64,000 bases of DNA. It comes from Hyparrhenia diplandra. Lineage: Eukaryota > Streptophyta > Magnoliopsida > Poales > Poaceae. The notes beneath the pieces are model-generated. The model worked only from the letters and a program-made list of their open reading frames with translations. It had not been told where the DNA came from and searched no databases. Location: contig JADLZK010001965.1 of assembly GCA_015847255.1 (NCBI GenBank), forward strand, positions 609,658 through 673,657, given 5' to 3'. Position 1 is the first letter of the stretch. Every line of letters starts with the position of its first letter. Of the stretch, positions 12,421 through 24,639 are shown in pieces. The position numbers were made by a program, and so were the translations under genes.

Positions 12421-13525
12421 GCATACCACGGTGCCTGTCGCATTCATATTTTTATATATTAAAAAAACTATGAATCCATTATTAGAGATTTAGAGGCTGA
12501 TCATTCTAACTTACATGAGCATATATCCTATAAATACAAATCGTGAAAAAGATAAGAAGCTCTATGAAGACATTATGGCAAGTAAAAATATGGTTGAAAA
12601 TTTGTGTTCGTGATTGGCCATATCAGCGATAGAATAGTATAAAGCTACGTAGACAGCCATTTAGCCTAAGTAAATGGATATCTAGATAATATATCATATA
12701 TATCTAATATAATATTAAAAGAAATTTTCTATTTGAAATTTGTTTCTCTACGGACTGACAAAAGGACAGATAAGATGGAAGATGGAAAGGTCTCCCTCTA
12801 CGGGCCACACGAGAAGTGCGGGTCTAGGCAACATTGTTGAGAAAAAAATATATTTAGCTGGTCCACTTAAATTAAGTAAAGAAAATGCACTCGGTGTTCT
12901 TAACTTTTTATGGATTCTTAATTAGGTTTTCATACTTTTAGTGATACAAAAAGTGAATATTCATGTTCTCAATCAATCTACCACTAATCCTCACTTAGGT
13001 CCTCGAGTTAAAAAAAGGTGATCATCTGGGTCCTCAATATAGTTCACTAGTGTGCCTATTGTGCTTGATCGAAGGTCCAAAACTCGCGACACCAACGCCA
13101 ACTTTCTATATGGTTATGTTGATTAAAGTTGCAAAAAAAAAAAACTTTCTTTCTAGCTCTCTAACCTCTCTTTATTCCATGTTTCATTAATAACTGAGCA
13201 GAGAACTAGCATAGCCATAAGGCCAGCGTCTAGTGACAACCGTAGGCAACATGTGGGCACAACCTTGAGGCAGGCCCAAGACCAATAGGAGTAGGGAGTG
13301 GAAGCGGAGGAGAAAAAGAGGGAGGAACGTTTTTTCTATAAGTTTCACATAGCCTCATCTACACTAGCATAACCATGTAGGCATATAGAGGTGACATGAC
13401 CTCTACTCGAGTGTGGCATTAGTTGAAAGACCCAATGGGTATATATATTCTTTTTGGTTTGAGGACTCATGTGTGAATCCACATTGGATTGAGGAGTCAT
13501 CATTTTAGTTTAAAACCCTAGGTGG
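12421..13525. other. Intergenic, nothing recognised
   Basis: AT-rich DNA between the RPS15 promoter and the solo LTR. No coding block or clear transposon end was seen. Confidence 0.4.
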
Positions 13526-13530
13526 GAAGT

Positions 13531-14485
13531 TGTTGATGCTAGTTAACACTCATCATCAATCTTCAACTTGACATAAGAAATGCATAGAAGTGGTCACAAA
13601 ACATAGAACTAAGGTTTAAACTGACAATTTTCATAAGTTTTGGTGAATTTGTGTATTTGTAGGGATTAAACGGGAAAAGGATAAGGAATACATATCCAGG
13701 GCATATTCCAACCTAGCTAGAGCTTCTAGATTGAGTTGAAGAGTTAGCAATCAAGTTGAGAGATTAGTTTTTGTATTCTCCAATAGAGATTAGAACTAGT
13801 CTTGTTCAGAGACTAGAGAGAGGGGTGGAAGGAGAAGTTAGTCGAAGCGCTGGGCCTGTCGGTGTCTCCTCTTCGAATTGTACCTCCGGGATCAAGTTCT
13901 ATTGGAGCTTGCTTCTAAGACTTCTACGGTGGATCAACCTCTTATTTGAGTAAGTAACATTGTTCTTAGTGTTCTTAAGGTTTGTGACTCTTTTACTACA
14001 GTACTTAATTCTTGTCGCTCTAGAGTTGGAGTTGCTACCCATAATGTAAGTGTGGTGCTTAGGCTAGATAGCTCATGGATGCACCCTACCTTCCGTATCG
14101 GGTGGTAACTAACGTGGGTGACCTCTGCCTCGTTAATTCTCTGTAGCCCACCTCCCGTTGGATAGGACCGGCAGGGGCCTTTTGCTTAGAATTGCACTCT
14201 TTGCTAGTTTCCTTATGAATAATGTCCCCATAGGAACAATATCAACATATCTTAAAAGATTAAGAACTAGACAACAATAGACATCTCCCTTACCTTACCT
14301 ATATATATCCTCTCGGTCCTTGATTAGCTGCTTTCGGGGACCTAGTCATAGCCTCATCCACTCTCATCATTCTCCATGTGGATTCGATATTTAAAACCCT
14401 ATTCCGGGTGAAGTGCTACATCGGTATCCATGCACTTGCGCATTTTTTCTCTTTAATCATTCTGTGGGCATAACAAATACCAATA
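13531..14485 (+). mobile_element. Solo LTR, gypsy-type, degraded
   Basis: Begins TGTTGATGC and ends ATACCAATA (the final CA has become TA). The flanking pentamers are GAAGT (13526-13530) and AAAGT (14486-14490), one mismatch apart, which is consistent with a 5-bp target-site duplication. Internal landmarks (a CTCTGTAGCCCAC block, a TTTTGCTTAGAATTG block and a GATTCGATATTTAAAA block near the end) recur in the same order in the LTR at 19817-21092, so the two belong to related families. No internal gag-pol is present, so it is a solo LTR. Confidence 0.65.
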
Positions 14486-14490
14486 AAAGT

Positions 14491-15818
14491 ATAGAGAGGT
14501 TGTTGTAGTTCTCTATCATTTTGGAGATTTTTATTTATTTTGGAGATCCTCCAATCTAGGTTTTAAGATATTTGATTTATAGGTGTCTTTCTTAAACTCA
14601 ACCTTTAAATCCTTTGGAGGAACATTTGGATTTGAATACAAATTAGTCTCTATATCTCTCTACCTTCCAACATCTTATCTATATCTTTTGTACACTCTAG
14701 AGAGCTATCCCTGCTCTTCACTTCAGCTAGCGAGAAACTAGAAATAGTGTATAGTAATATTTGGAAATCTAATTGGAGAATAAGTTGGAGGACATTTTTC
14801 TCCAAGATCCCTATTCCTATCAATACAGGAGGATATAAAGGGACTATTGAAGTTGCTCTAAGTAACATTTTTTTGGGAGTCGTTTTCATACCAAACACTT
14901 GGAGATTCTACGAGTTCTTACAAAGTTTCTACACTACTTAATTACTAGGCAAACAACATTATTCTCCAATTAGAATTTGTGGATTTTAGGGATAAAATAA
15001 AAATGATGATTAGCCTACTCAACATGGGTTAAATCCATGGATTACTAAGCATTAATAGTTTATTTCCACTTGTTTCTCCTAGTACTTGCGGGTAGAACCA
15101 CACAAGCACTTAAATCGGGTCAAAACGCTAACAGAGTTATGAGTACATACAGCAAGGAAGAAGGGATTTATTTACCAATTTTCAGCCATTGCACTAAGAA
15201 GTGTCCGCCAACACCAAGAGTAACAAAGCGTGAAACCACTAACAATAGCAATTATGAAACCAAAGGCTTCAAGTTTCAAAGGATGTATTTCAAGCCTTCT
15301 TGCACTAACACTAGTTCTCACTCAAACCCACACCAAAGGAAACATGAAATCGAAGAGATCGGATCATTGAATACTAAGACCCATTTTGCTTCATGCTAGG
15401 TTAGGAATGGTTGTCATAAACATTTAAAGGAGGGATAAGAGTGGTATACATATTTCTCAACAAAAAACTAGAGTTACAATATATGTTGCTTATGTCCTTT
15501 ATTAATTAGATCCAACAATTGATCAGTCATGCAACTCCCCAATTTTTACAACATTCAACTCAAAACTAGTAACTACTCTTAGAGCAATTTGTTGTGATTT
15601 TATCTCATTCAGATATGTTTTATTTTGAGCATTTGTAGTATGGCATTCTTAAACTAAATTTCAAAGGAATTTAAATTATATGAAAATCGTGTGGTCCTTT
15701 CCTCCTCCTTTATCTTTTTAGGTGTCATTAAACCTTAATTTTCATATCTCTAGGAAGTAGAAGGATACCCCATGCATTGTAAAGGATTTTCTCATAGACA
15801 AAATATATGGATGTACAG
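14491..15818. other. Intergenic, nothing recognised
   Basis: AT-rich sequence with scattered short frames. The plus-strand frame at 15070-15399 is Lys/Thr/Ser-rich with no domain I recognise. Confidence 0.35.
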
Positions 15819-17698
15819 TGAAGATCTCTAGTTTGGTTTTGGATAATTGATGACATCCTAGGACTAATCTCTCTATGCTAAGTGTTTGATTAGTTGGAGA
15901 TTGGTCAAGCCAAGTGTGGTGCACGGTGGTCATGGTGGATAGATCGCGGTGATCCAAAAGATGATCAAGTGCTCAACTTGGAGTGGTTTCGAGGATCAAA
16001 ATAAGCTCAAGGCAAAGGTTATCTATAGGGCCATTTTGATTTTGCACTCAAGACAACCATAGAGGGTGTGAGTGATTTAGGATCGATAAGTCGTACTATA
16101 AAGAGGGGAAAACCTCGGGAACATCGATCCTCATGTGCCTCTAGGTTCAACAATCATATGCATGCATTTTAACCTAGAGAGCTAACCCGTCCTTCGAAAT
16201 TGATTGTGAAAATGCTAACACACGAGCACATGGTGATGTACACGTGGTGGTGTTGGCACATTTTGCGAAGGCGGTGATGGTTGCAGGGTTGAGATGGGTT
16301 TGGGTACCGCTCACCCTCCCGCCGAGCTTTGCGAGGCGGGATTCGGCACTTTTAAGAAAATGAAACGTCTATTTTCTATTGCGTCGGATGCATCGTGGTG
16401 GTGAAAATATGCCAACCCTCGTGCTCAAGTTGGTATACTTGTTGGGTAGCATGTCGTAGCAAAGGCGACGGAGAAACGATGACATTTCGTAGAGGAATGG
16501 CGGCCGGACAATGGACCGGACATTTGGACCTCCGACCGGAGCGTCCGGTCACCATGCGTCCGGTCGGTTCTAGTAAAGGGTCGTTTTTCGGCCGTTTGTT
16601 GACCGGTGCGTCCGGGACGCTACTGACCGGACATTTGAAAATCGCTATCGGCTTGTGGGCCCGGCCGCTTGTCGATTTGGCCGGACCCGTGACCGGTACG
16701 TCCGGTCACCTGACTGGAGCGTTCGGTCAGACTGTGACCGGTGCGTCCGGTCACCTCGCAGAAACTGGTTTTTGGCCTCCAACGGCTCTATTTCGATGGG
16801 GGGCCTATATATACTTGTTTGGCCGGCTCATGTGAGGTCTCTTGGTCATTTGAATCATTCCTAACACCCTTTGAGCTGAGCAAACATCTCCCCACTCTCC
16901 TCTCTTGCTTGTGAGCACATTGTTGAGAGATTGGGTGAGAGTCAAGTGCATTGCTTTGTGAGTTGCATTTAGAGGCACTTGAGGGTCGTTGTTGCCGGTG
17001 GATTTCTTGTTGCTCTTGGAGAGCACCACTCCTATCCGGCTTGGCGATTGGTGGAGGCGTTGGCAAGAGTTGGAGATTGTTCTTGGCCACCTCCGGTTGA
17101 TTTGTGAGAGGACCATGCATCCTCGTCGGGACGACAAATTGCAAGTAATATATTGCTCGTGTCTTGGGTACCTCTCATTTGCTTTGGGTGCAAGTAGCTT
17201 AAAGGCACTTGGCTAGGAGTGAGCTCCACCTTGCCCCACACGTGAGAAGGTTAGCACAACGGAGAGTAGCTTGAGGGTGCTCAAGTGAACTTTGGGTTAA
17301 ATCGTGTGTCTCTCCATTGTGTGATTGTTGTCTCCGGTGATTGGCTTCATTGTCTATATTGTGATACTATCTTCGGTGATTGGGTGACTCACCTCTACAC
17401 GATTGGTATAACACCTCCTCACTACTTTGCATTACCTTGATTATATATCTTGTACTTGTGTAGTGATAGTTGCATAGCTTGTTAGAGTAATTAGCTTGTT
17501 CACCTAGTTGGTAGAGTAGTGACGTAGCCATTTGTGTGAATTAGAGACTATAGCAACTAGAATTGTGATTAGGAGGCTTACCGATAAGTAGAGCCGAGCA
17601 AACACATTTACGCTTTGTTATTTACTAACAAGTTGCTCTAGTGAATTTGTAGAATTTTTATTAGGCTATTCCCCCCTCTAGCCATTTAGGACCTTTCA
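15819..17698 (+). mobile_element. LTR of a Copia SIRE/Maximus-like retrotransposon
   Basis: Starts TGAAGATCT and ends GGACCTTTCA, an imperfect inverted terminal pair. The interior has landmarks of this grass LTR class: a TTTGGTTTTGG-ATAATTGATGACA opening, a GCACATTTTGCGAAGGCGGTG block, a cluster of CCGGTGCGTCCGGTC-like words, a TATATATACTTG core promoter at about 16807, and a terminal TTAGGCTATTCCCCCCTCTA before the end. No coding internal region follows on either side, so it looks like a solo LTR. The flanking pentamers do not match convincingly, so either the ends have drifted or the left boundary is slightly off. Confidence 0.6.
16500..16765 (+). repeat. Cluster of GACCGG/GTCCGGT words inside the LTR
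   Basis: At least ten irregularly spaced copies of ACCGG, CCGGTGCGTCCGG and close variants alternate in both orientations, giving many small inverted repeats. The same kind of cluster is known from related grass retroelements. Apparent frames through this part are compositional. Confidence 0.7.
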
Positions 17699-17761
17699 AC
17701 GAGGTAGACCTACATGTTCATGGATCGGTTCGGGTAAAAATTGAGCAAGGTAATGGAAGAA

Positions 17762-19655
17762 TCCAATAATAAAAGGTTAATATACTATTAAATTGGATTA
17801 TAAGATGACGAAATGACAAAACAAACAACATGGTGTGCAAGAATTGTCTTTTTGTATATTGAAAATAGGGTAATTGCACTTAGTGGGTGATGATGTGGAT
17901 AGCTTTTACACTTAGTGGATGATGATGTGGACAATTTTAGTATTAAAAATGGGAGTTAGTAGGGGATGATGTGGATAGCCTATAGTTGATATTGAAAGCT
18001 AATGGGCGCATGATGTGGCAATTAGTGGGAATGACATTGATATTTGCATGATAGGAGTGAAATCTAGTGTGTTTTGTTTTTATAAGATGCTAGAAGGATA
18101 TCCCATGTGTTCCTACTAGGATAAGTTGTTTGGAATGAAACTTGGACGATCAATGGTTATTAGCTTATGTGTGATTCATTAGTATGATATTGTCCATGGA
18201 GTGGTACACTATTATATGCTCACCAATGTAGGCATTGTGACCCGTTGACATAAATAGCTTGCATAAAGATATAACCAACCAAACAAATCATGTTTTTTTT
18301 TGTGCATGGTAGCATATCTCCCCGTTTGCTCATAGAATTATCGTTGTTGTTCCCACTACCAAAGCAAACAACACCTAAGATGTTGGGATAACCAAGCAAA
18401 TAACATGATATATATGCATTATATTTTGATATATTGAAGATAATAATTACACTAGTGGGGATAACAAGAGGAATGCTTTTGCACTCGGTTGATGTGGGTA
18501 GTTCTAGCGTATAGTAGAAGATTATAGTGGATTACTTGCTTGAAGAGATTCAAAGCGAGAGGGGGCATGATGTGGCATTTAGCGATCATTAGGTTCTTCC
18601 TACCCCACCTTGTGTAAGGTTACATGTGGATTAGCCCGTGATAATTGATGATTCTAGTCCTTATCGGGTACAATCATATTTGAGTTAATCAAATAACAAG
18701 TGTATCCCTCTGAACTAGCTTGTGTGACAAGTAGACGAGGCACCTCGAAGTTAGATCCTTCCATGGCTAGGCGACCCATCCCACCCTAGCTCGGGAGAGC
18801 GTTATGGTCACGATGAGGATACACATGGGTTATGTATTTGTCGGTAGTATATTACCCAATTTCATCGTGATGGAGCTCACAACAACCTTGAAATTACCTC
18901 AACTACAACCAAGTGCCTTTTCAATTTCTCCGTTAGTAAGTTGATTTGGATTCAACCACCTAATTGTGCTTATTTGTTTGAAAGAGAATATCATTAAGAA
19001 TTCATAACTAACACATTGCTCAAATGTCCCACATCAATTTTTTCAATTTGTATCTTGATGTGTTATATATGGTGACTTTAGATATATTATTGCCCGGTCT
19101 ATCCAATCAATCCTAACGAGAACAAAACAAAAGGTAAGATGGCTAGCACTACCAATGGAGATGGCAATAAGGGGAGCAAAGATTATCACCATATAGTCTT
19201 TGACCTTGTTCATATGAAAGCCTAGAAGAAACCATCTATTGGCCTTATGCATATGTTTAAAGGAAGTACCTACAAAGGGACTATGATGTTTTTGAAGCGC
19301 ACATCCGGTAAAACTAACATTTCTAGGGTTCTTTTGCTGCACTAGACTTAATCTTCTATAACTCTTATGAAGATAAACCCCACTAGATGAATTCTCTCTT
19401 CATGCAAGGTGTCCACATCTTTTTCCACTAAGTGAGTTCTATCTATTCCGCAAGGTATCCACATCATTCCCCACTAAGACCACATCATTCTCCATTAAGT
19501 CCAATGTCATCCATTATTAAATACAAAAAATATGCATGTCATTTCTAAATACTAAAAATCTTTAATCTATTAACATACAAATCATCTACACAAGCTATGT
19601 ATTATAACAGATTTATTTTTAAGAAAATCCGCGGCAACAGAGGGTATTCTACTAG
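17762..19655 (+). mobile_element. Helitron candidate, non-autonomous
   Basis: The left end reads A|TCCAATAATAAAAGG at 17761/17762. The right end reads CCGCGGCAACAGAGGG, a short AT-rich spacer, then CTAG|T at 19652-19656. This matches the Helitron rules: 5' TC, 3' CTRR, a GC-rich structure about ten bases before the 3' end, and insertion between A and T with no target duplication. No Rep/helicase coding is visible. The interior contains repeated GATGATGTGG words near 17880-17960, and their reverse complement near 19420-19500. The 3' hairpin is degraded, so ends need comparison with other copies. Confidence 0.5.
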
Positions 19656-19816
19656 TATTTGAAGATGGTAAACCCCTCGATGCTTAAAATTTTCATTATC
19701 GGTGTTCTTCCCCATCACACCTCATGTGAACACCATTGATCTAGAAAAAAATAATATGTGTGAAATGAAATTTACTAAGAGGGTCAAGACATCATGCTTA
19801 GTGAGCTAGTAACATG

Positions 19817-21092
19817 TGTTGACGGTAGATAACGTCCACTTTTATATAATAAAAATACTATCAATCAAGGGATGAATGTTAATAAAATATTATTATTTCT
19901 AATGATTTCCACGAGTTTTGGTGTACCCTCTGTTTTGCAGGGGAGAACTACGAAAAAGGAAAAAAAAAAGTGAAAAAGACTTAAAATAGCGACACTGAAG
20001 AAAAGGACCAAAACAAGAGGATTAGTATAAATTTCAAGGGTCTAAAAGAAAAGGAAGACAACTCGCAAAGGCCGAGACCCACCTGTTAGAGTGTGGGGCC
20101 AGGCGGCCTGATAGGTGGGGTCGGGCGGCTTGCTCCTGTGGAGCCACGTGTCTATACGAAACCTTCTCACAACCAACCTAAGGAGTATATCTAAGCCATC
20201 CAATCAAGTCGGTTTGATCCAAGGGCTGAGATTCATCCTATGAGGCTATATAAGCAAGGGTAGAGCTACCCCTGAAACCCTAATTCATTATTCATTCTTT
20301 AGAATTCTTTCTCTTTGAGAAGTCTAGGGTTAGAGAAGTCAAGATCCTCATGATTAGAGCTAGACACTTCTAGATTAGCTACTACGGATCTTGATTAGCA
20401 ATCAAGTTTATTAGAAGTAGAGAGATTAGTAAGGAGTGCTTTGGAGGAGTTCTGGCCTGTCAGATCTTCTCTCTTGTATTCTGCGAGATCATTCTCTTCG
20501 CAAGAGGAGCGTGTATTCTGAGATTATCTGGTGTTCGACTTCATAATTAAAGTAAGTTTTGGTTTATTTTATTCTTCAAGTTTGCAACTCATATTTGAGT
20601 ACTTTGATCTTGGTTGCTCGAGATTAGAGAGAGAATTACTAGTGTAGGCGCGGTGCTTAGACTAGAGTTATTTGTGAATGCCCCTTTTGTCTTGGAATCA
20701 GTGGTAGTATCATAAAGGTGACTTTATAGCTTTGTTGAATCCTCTGTAGCCCACTTCGCCAAGAGGTAAATGGTAGACTTTTGCTTGTTCTTAGTATAGT
20801 AATTTTGCCTTACTTTATTAAGGATTAGCATCCATGATAGAATAAATAAGTTGAGGTTTATCGAGATTAGAATTAGAAAGTCGAAGTTATCTCCTAGTCT
20901 AGCTAGTTTCTTAAGTACTTTTGATTGTGAAGTGGATTGGGTAAACGCTAGTTATATTCACCTCTTTGTTCCTTTGGGTTCGATATTTTAAAAGCGGGAG
21001 TTCATCTTTTGGTGCAATGCTACGACGGTATTTCTATCTGTGCGCTTGTGGATATTTTTATCTTTATTGTGAGCAGTTAATTTATACCAACA
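19817..21092 (+). mobile_element. Solo LTR with perfect 5-bp target duplication
   Basis: Begins TGTTGACGGTAG and ends TTTATACCAACA, giving TGTTG...CAACA inverted termini, and is flanked on both sides by ACATG (19812-19816 and 21093-21097). Length is 1276 bp with no internal coding. The downstream half (CTCTGTAGCCCACTT, TTCGATATTTTAAAAGCGGG, TGCTACGACGGTATT) is typical of gypsy-type grass LTRs. This is a textbook product of LTR-LTR recombination. Confidence 0.9.
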
Positions 21093-21227
21093 ACATGTTA
21101 GATAGAGTGCTTCCAATTTCCCCTTTGAGTGATACCCGATTGATGGTTTTGAGGGAGGCATACCATTAATTTCGACTAGTTTCTCAAGTGGTGTTGACCT
21201 ATTCGAGTCACCTAACGTGTTGCATAA

Positions 21228-21939
21228 GGGCAGTCCCAAACGCCGATAAATAGCTTCGTTTCGATCCGCATTGAGAGAAGGCTCGCCGTGCGCAAAAATA
21301 CTGACGCGGCAGCGTAGTTAATGAAGAAAGAGAGATTGTCGTAGAAATCGTTTCTCCCGCAAGAAACGGCGTCGACTCTTGAATCGAGGAGGAAGACACG
21401 GCAATTTTTGCGTTGGGAAGAAACGACCGGCGTCCATGGCATTAACTCTGTCGTCGCTCTTTGTCGCCGACGCGCCGGCTGCTGTTCGCGATGCCGCCCG
21501 CCGTGCGCCTTCGCGCTCAGCGCCACGCTGCGCCCACCCGCTTCGTCCACAGCGCGCTTCGCCGTCCGCCCGCGGCGAGCGGCCGGCCGGGCGGCGTGCA
21601 TCGTGAGCCTCGGCCGGCGGCGCGTTCACCCGACAGCGTCCTCCCGCCGAAGCGCCGGGCCGGGCTCGCCCGACAGCGCCGCCCGCCTTCGCCAGCGCGA
21701 CACATCCCGCCACCCGCCCGACGAGCTCATCCGCCCGGCCGCCGCTCCGGCTCGCTTCGCGTCGCCAAGACGCCGGGCCGCCGCTCGCTCGGCCTTCGCG
21801 TCGCCCGCCCCGCGAGCCTCGGCGGCTTCTTCTACGGGCGCAATTACTCCACCAAGAAACGGGCGTTGGGGATATGATTTCTATGCATGACGTTTTTGCT
21901 CACGCACTGTCTTGGACTCGGGTCGCGTTGGGACTGCCC
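21228..21939. mobile_element. PIF/Harbinger-type non-autonomous element with GC-rich cargo
   Basis: Terminal inverted repeats GGGCAGTCCCAAACGC (left) and GGGCAGTCCCAACGCG (right, reverse complement), flanked by TAA on both sides (21225-21227 and 21940-21942), the 3-bp target preference of this superfamily. The 712-bp interior is far more GC-rich than its surroundings from about 21430 to 21840, with long open frames on both strands but no recognisable transposase. The cargo may be a captured GC-rich gene 5' region. Confidence 0.85.
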
Positions 21940-21942
21940 TAA

Positions 21943-22454
21943 GTAGCATCATGAAAATTCAAAAAAATCAATACGTGCAGTAGCACTAAAGTTCACTAAG
22001 GAACCCAACTAGTGGTTGTCTTATGGCTTGCTATTGTACACCCTTGACTATGAGTTATGTCTAGGTGGTCATTGTTCCATTCATAGGCTAACCTTAAAAT
22101 CCCTAAGCAAAATGGGCTAGAAGTTGAATGTCGCATCCCATTTCGTTGAACCCTATGTTGAGCAGGATGGAAGTCAAACCATTATTGATCATTTCTACCA
22201 ATCTCTTTGTAACGAGAGGGAGCAGTGTTGTAAACACATACTTTCCTTACACTCGCTTTTCTCATGCTATGTATCCTTCAAGGCCTTTTGGTTGCTTTCA
22301 CCACAATTTCGACATCTTTTGCACACAATTCACATCCTCCTAAACACCAACCTCTATCCTTGCATCCAATGCCTCATGCTTCAAAGTCCAAACATAGTGT
22401 CAAAACCATATCCTAGTCTCCTTGTCACAACATGTCGGTGAGGGACAAGGACTT
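21943..22454. other. Intergenic, nothing recognised
   Basis: No gene or complete repeat was identified between the PIF-type and hAT-type elements. Confidence 0.35.
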
Positions 22455-22462
22455 GTTTGAGA

Positions 22463-23295
22463 TCAGCCTACGGGCATTCAGCCTAACCGAAACCGATCGG
22501 TTCGGTTCTTTAGTTTTTACTAAAATTCATATATTTGAGAAGCGAGGGACCGATCGGTTCCTACGAAAAACTTGGAACCGAGCTAATTCAGTTTAGGGTA
22601 TTTTGGTTTGGTTCGGTTATAACCGAAAAACCGAGTACATGTCAAAGCAAAGAAAAAAACAAAAGAAAAAAAAGAAATGGAGGCAAAGAAATGCCATGGT
22701 CGCGATCGATACGCCGCCGCTACACCAAGGAAGTCGAGGCCACCATCATTGGATCTTATCGCTGCCACCGGACCATGGAAGGACGCGACATCGCTGGCCC
22801 CACCGTCGTCGGACCTTGGAAAAGTCACGCCGCCTATGGACATTTTTGGATCTTGGAAGGCCAAGTGGAGGGAAGGCGCGGGGTGCCACCGGCGGCGTGT
22901 GCTTGGCGTGCGCTAGTGCACGGCTGGTGGTGGCAGAGATCGCCGTTCACCGTGTCGAGAGGGGAGGGAGGGGTCGGGGGCGGAGTGCAAAGCGCGGAGC
23001 CCCGACATCGTGTCGGGGAAGGGCAACAGGGTGTGGCTGGTGGATGGCTTTGCGTGAGAGTAAGAGTGAATGCTTTGGGGTTTTTACTCTATTGGGTTGA
23101 CTGCCTATACTTGTATTACGAGCCATTACTCATAGTTCAGTTAGTTTGGGTTATTTCGGTTAGTTAACCGAACTAAATTCAGTTCCTCGAGACCTAGAAC
23201 CGAACTAGGAACCGAAATATTTGGTTTTGGTTATTTCGGTTTCAGTTCGATTAGTTCGGTTCGGTTTTCGGTTCTCAATTTTCGTGCCCAGCTGA
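22463..23295. mobile_element. hAT element, non-autonomous, with GC-rich cargo
   Basis: Flanked by a perfect 8-bp duplication GTTTGAGA (22455-22462 and 23296-23303), the size expected for hAT transposons. Ends read TCAGCCTACGGGCA (left) and TCAGCTGGGCACG (right, reverse complement). Both arms are packed with AACCGAA/TTCGGTT words, the usual subterminal binding-site repeats. The middle (about 22680-23060) is GC-rich and coding-like on the plus strand (frame at 22677-22916 contains RPPSLDLIAATGPWKDATSL), but no hAT transposase or BED domain is present. The cargo may come from a host gene. Confidence 0.88.
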
Positions 23296-23303
23296 GTTTG
23301 AGA

Positions 23304-24639
23304 TGAGGAGCAACCACAACTATCGAGGGAGTGTCTCTTGAACTTAATGGTGACCAAGGTCAGATCAATGGTGACAAAAGTGAAGCTCCATGAAATGGTT
23401 GATGATAAAGTGCTCCCGGTGAAGGAGCTAATCAGGTGGTGCCATTACCGAGGAGGCATTTCCCCACACTGAACACTAATGAGGTTGTCATCTTCATAGT
23501 TCACCGATATTTTGAGCACAGATTCTCAATGCTCTCATCATGAACTTCTCCATTATTACAAAAATTGCATAGTCTTGACTCGAATGGTGTGTTGCATATA
23601 TTTCTACATTCACTATATTTTTTGTGGATGCTTATTAGGTATCTAGTTCAAGTCCCACTTATTTCTATGGAATCTTCTCTTCAACCACTAAATGCTAACT
23701 CTGTGTTAAAGGTGATGTTCATGTCATGAGAGACCTATTAATGGTGACCAATGCTCATATAGCTCGGAGGAGTGATTTTGCACTAATCGAAGCTCTCTAG
23801 TGTGCATAGAAGCTAGTAATAGTGCTCCAGTTGAGGTAGTGAAGTGTTGAACTATGCATACACCTTATCTTCTAGTGTCATGGGAGTTATATGAGAATTG
23901 GAGCTTCGGTGCAACAACAATTAGGTGTGTGAAAATTCAAATAAAGGAATTGGAGCTCTTTGGTGTGGCAATTTGGCTGTAATTGGAGGGTCAATCCAAT
24001 AAGGAGCCTTTGGGTTCCATCACACACTAAAGAGCACACCTAAGAGAAAACAACTAGGCGATTGAAAGCCCTAGGTTAGTTTTGATGTCCTAACCATTTG
24101 GACTAACACTTTCAATGAGTTTGATAAGTTAGGGTCCACTTGATGGTAATGAACAAGGCTTAAGAGATGGTGGAGATGGAAGTTCATTACAATATCAAGC
24201 TAAGTGTTCAATCATGGAGAAAAGGAGTTGGAAAGCAAGCCTAAAGGCAAAGTTATAATGTGAGAGCTTTGCTTTTGCCGACCATTGTGCAATAGAGTGC
24301 ATTCGGGTTTAGGATAGATAGCCCTACTACAAATATGTAGGGGAGATCTAAAGTGACTAGAGTATCTAGTGCCACTTTTTCTAGTCCTAAGGTGAGTGGC
24401 TAGGAATGACAAGAATTGAATTACAAATCGTTCTCTTTTTTTTTTTTTTTTTTTCCTTTTCTTTTTAGGTATGTCCGGTTGGCATACCTACGTCTTTTCC
24501 TTCTCAGACAATAATCTACATGCAAACAACCCAACTTTAATAGAACATCTCCCATGTCACTCCAGCTTGCTTAAAAGCGAGCAAAATAGTTTTATAGTAA
24601 GAAAAGGAGCAAACATGTTTCATTAGACTCACAATTATT
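23304..24639. other. Intergenic, nothing recognised
   Basis: Unique-looking sequence with a T-tract at about 24429-24452. No supported gene. Confidence 0.35.

Noticed and set aside
16395..16835. 146-codon frame in the Copia-type LTR
   Set aside because: Produced by the CCGGTC-rich word cluster inside an LTR.
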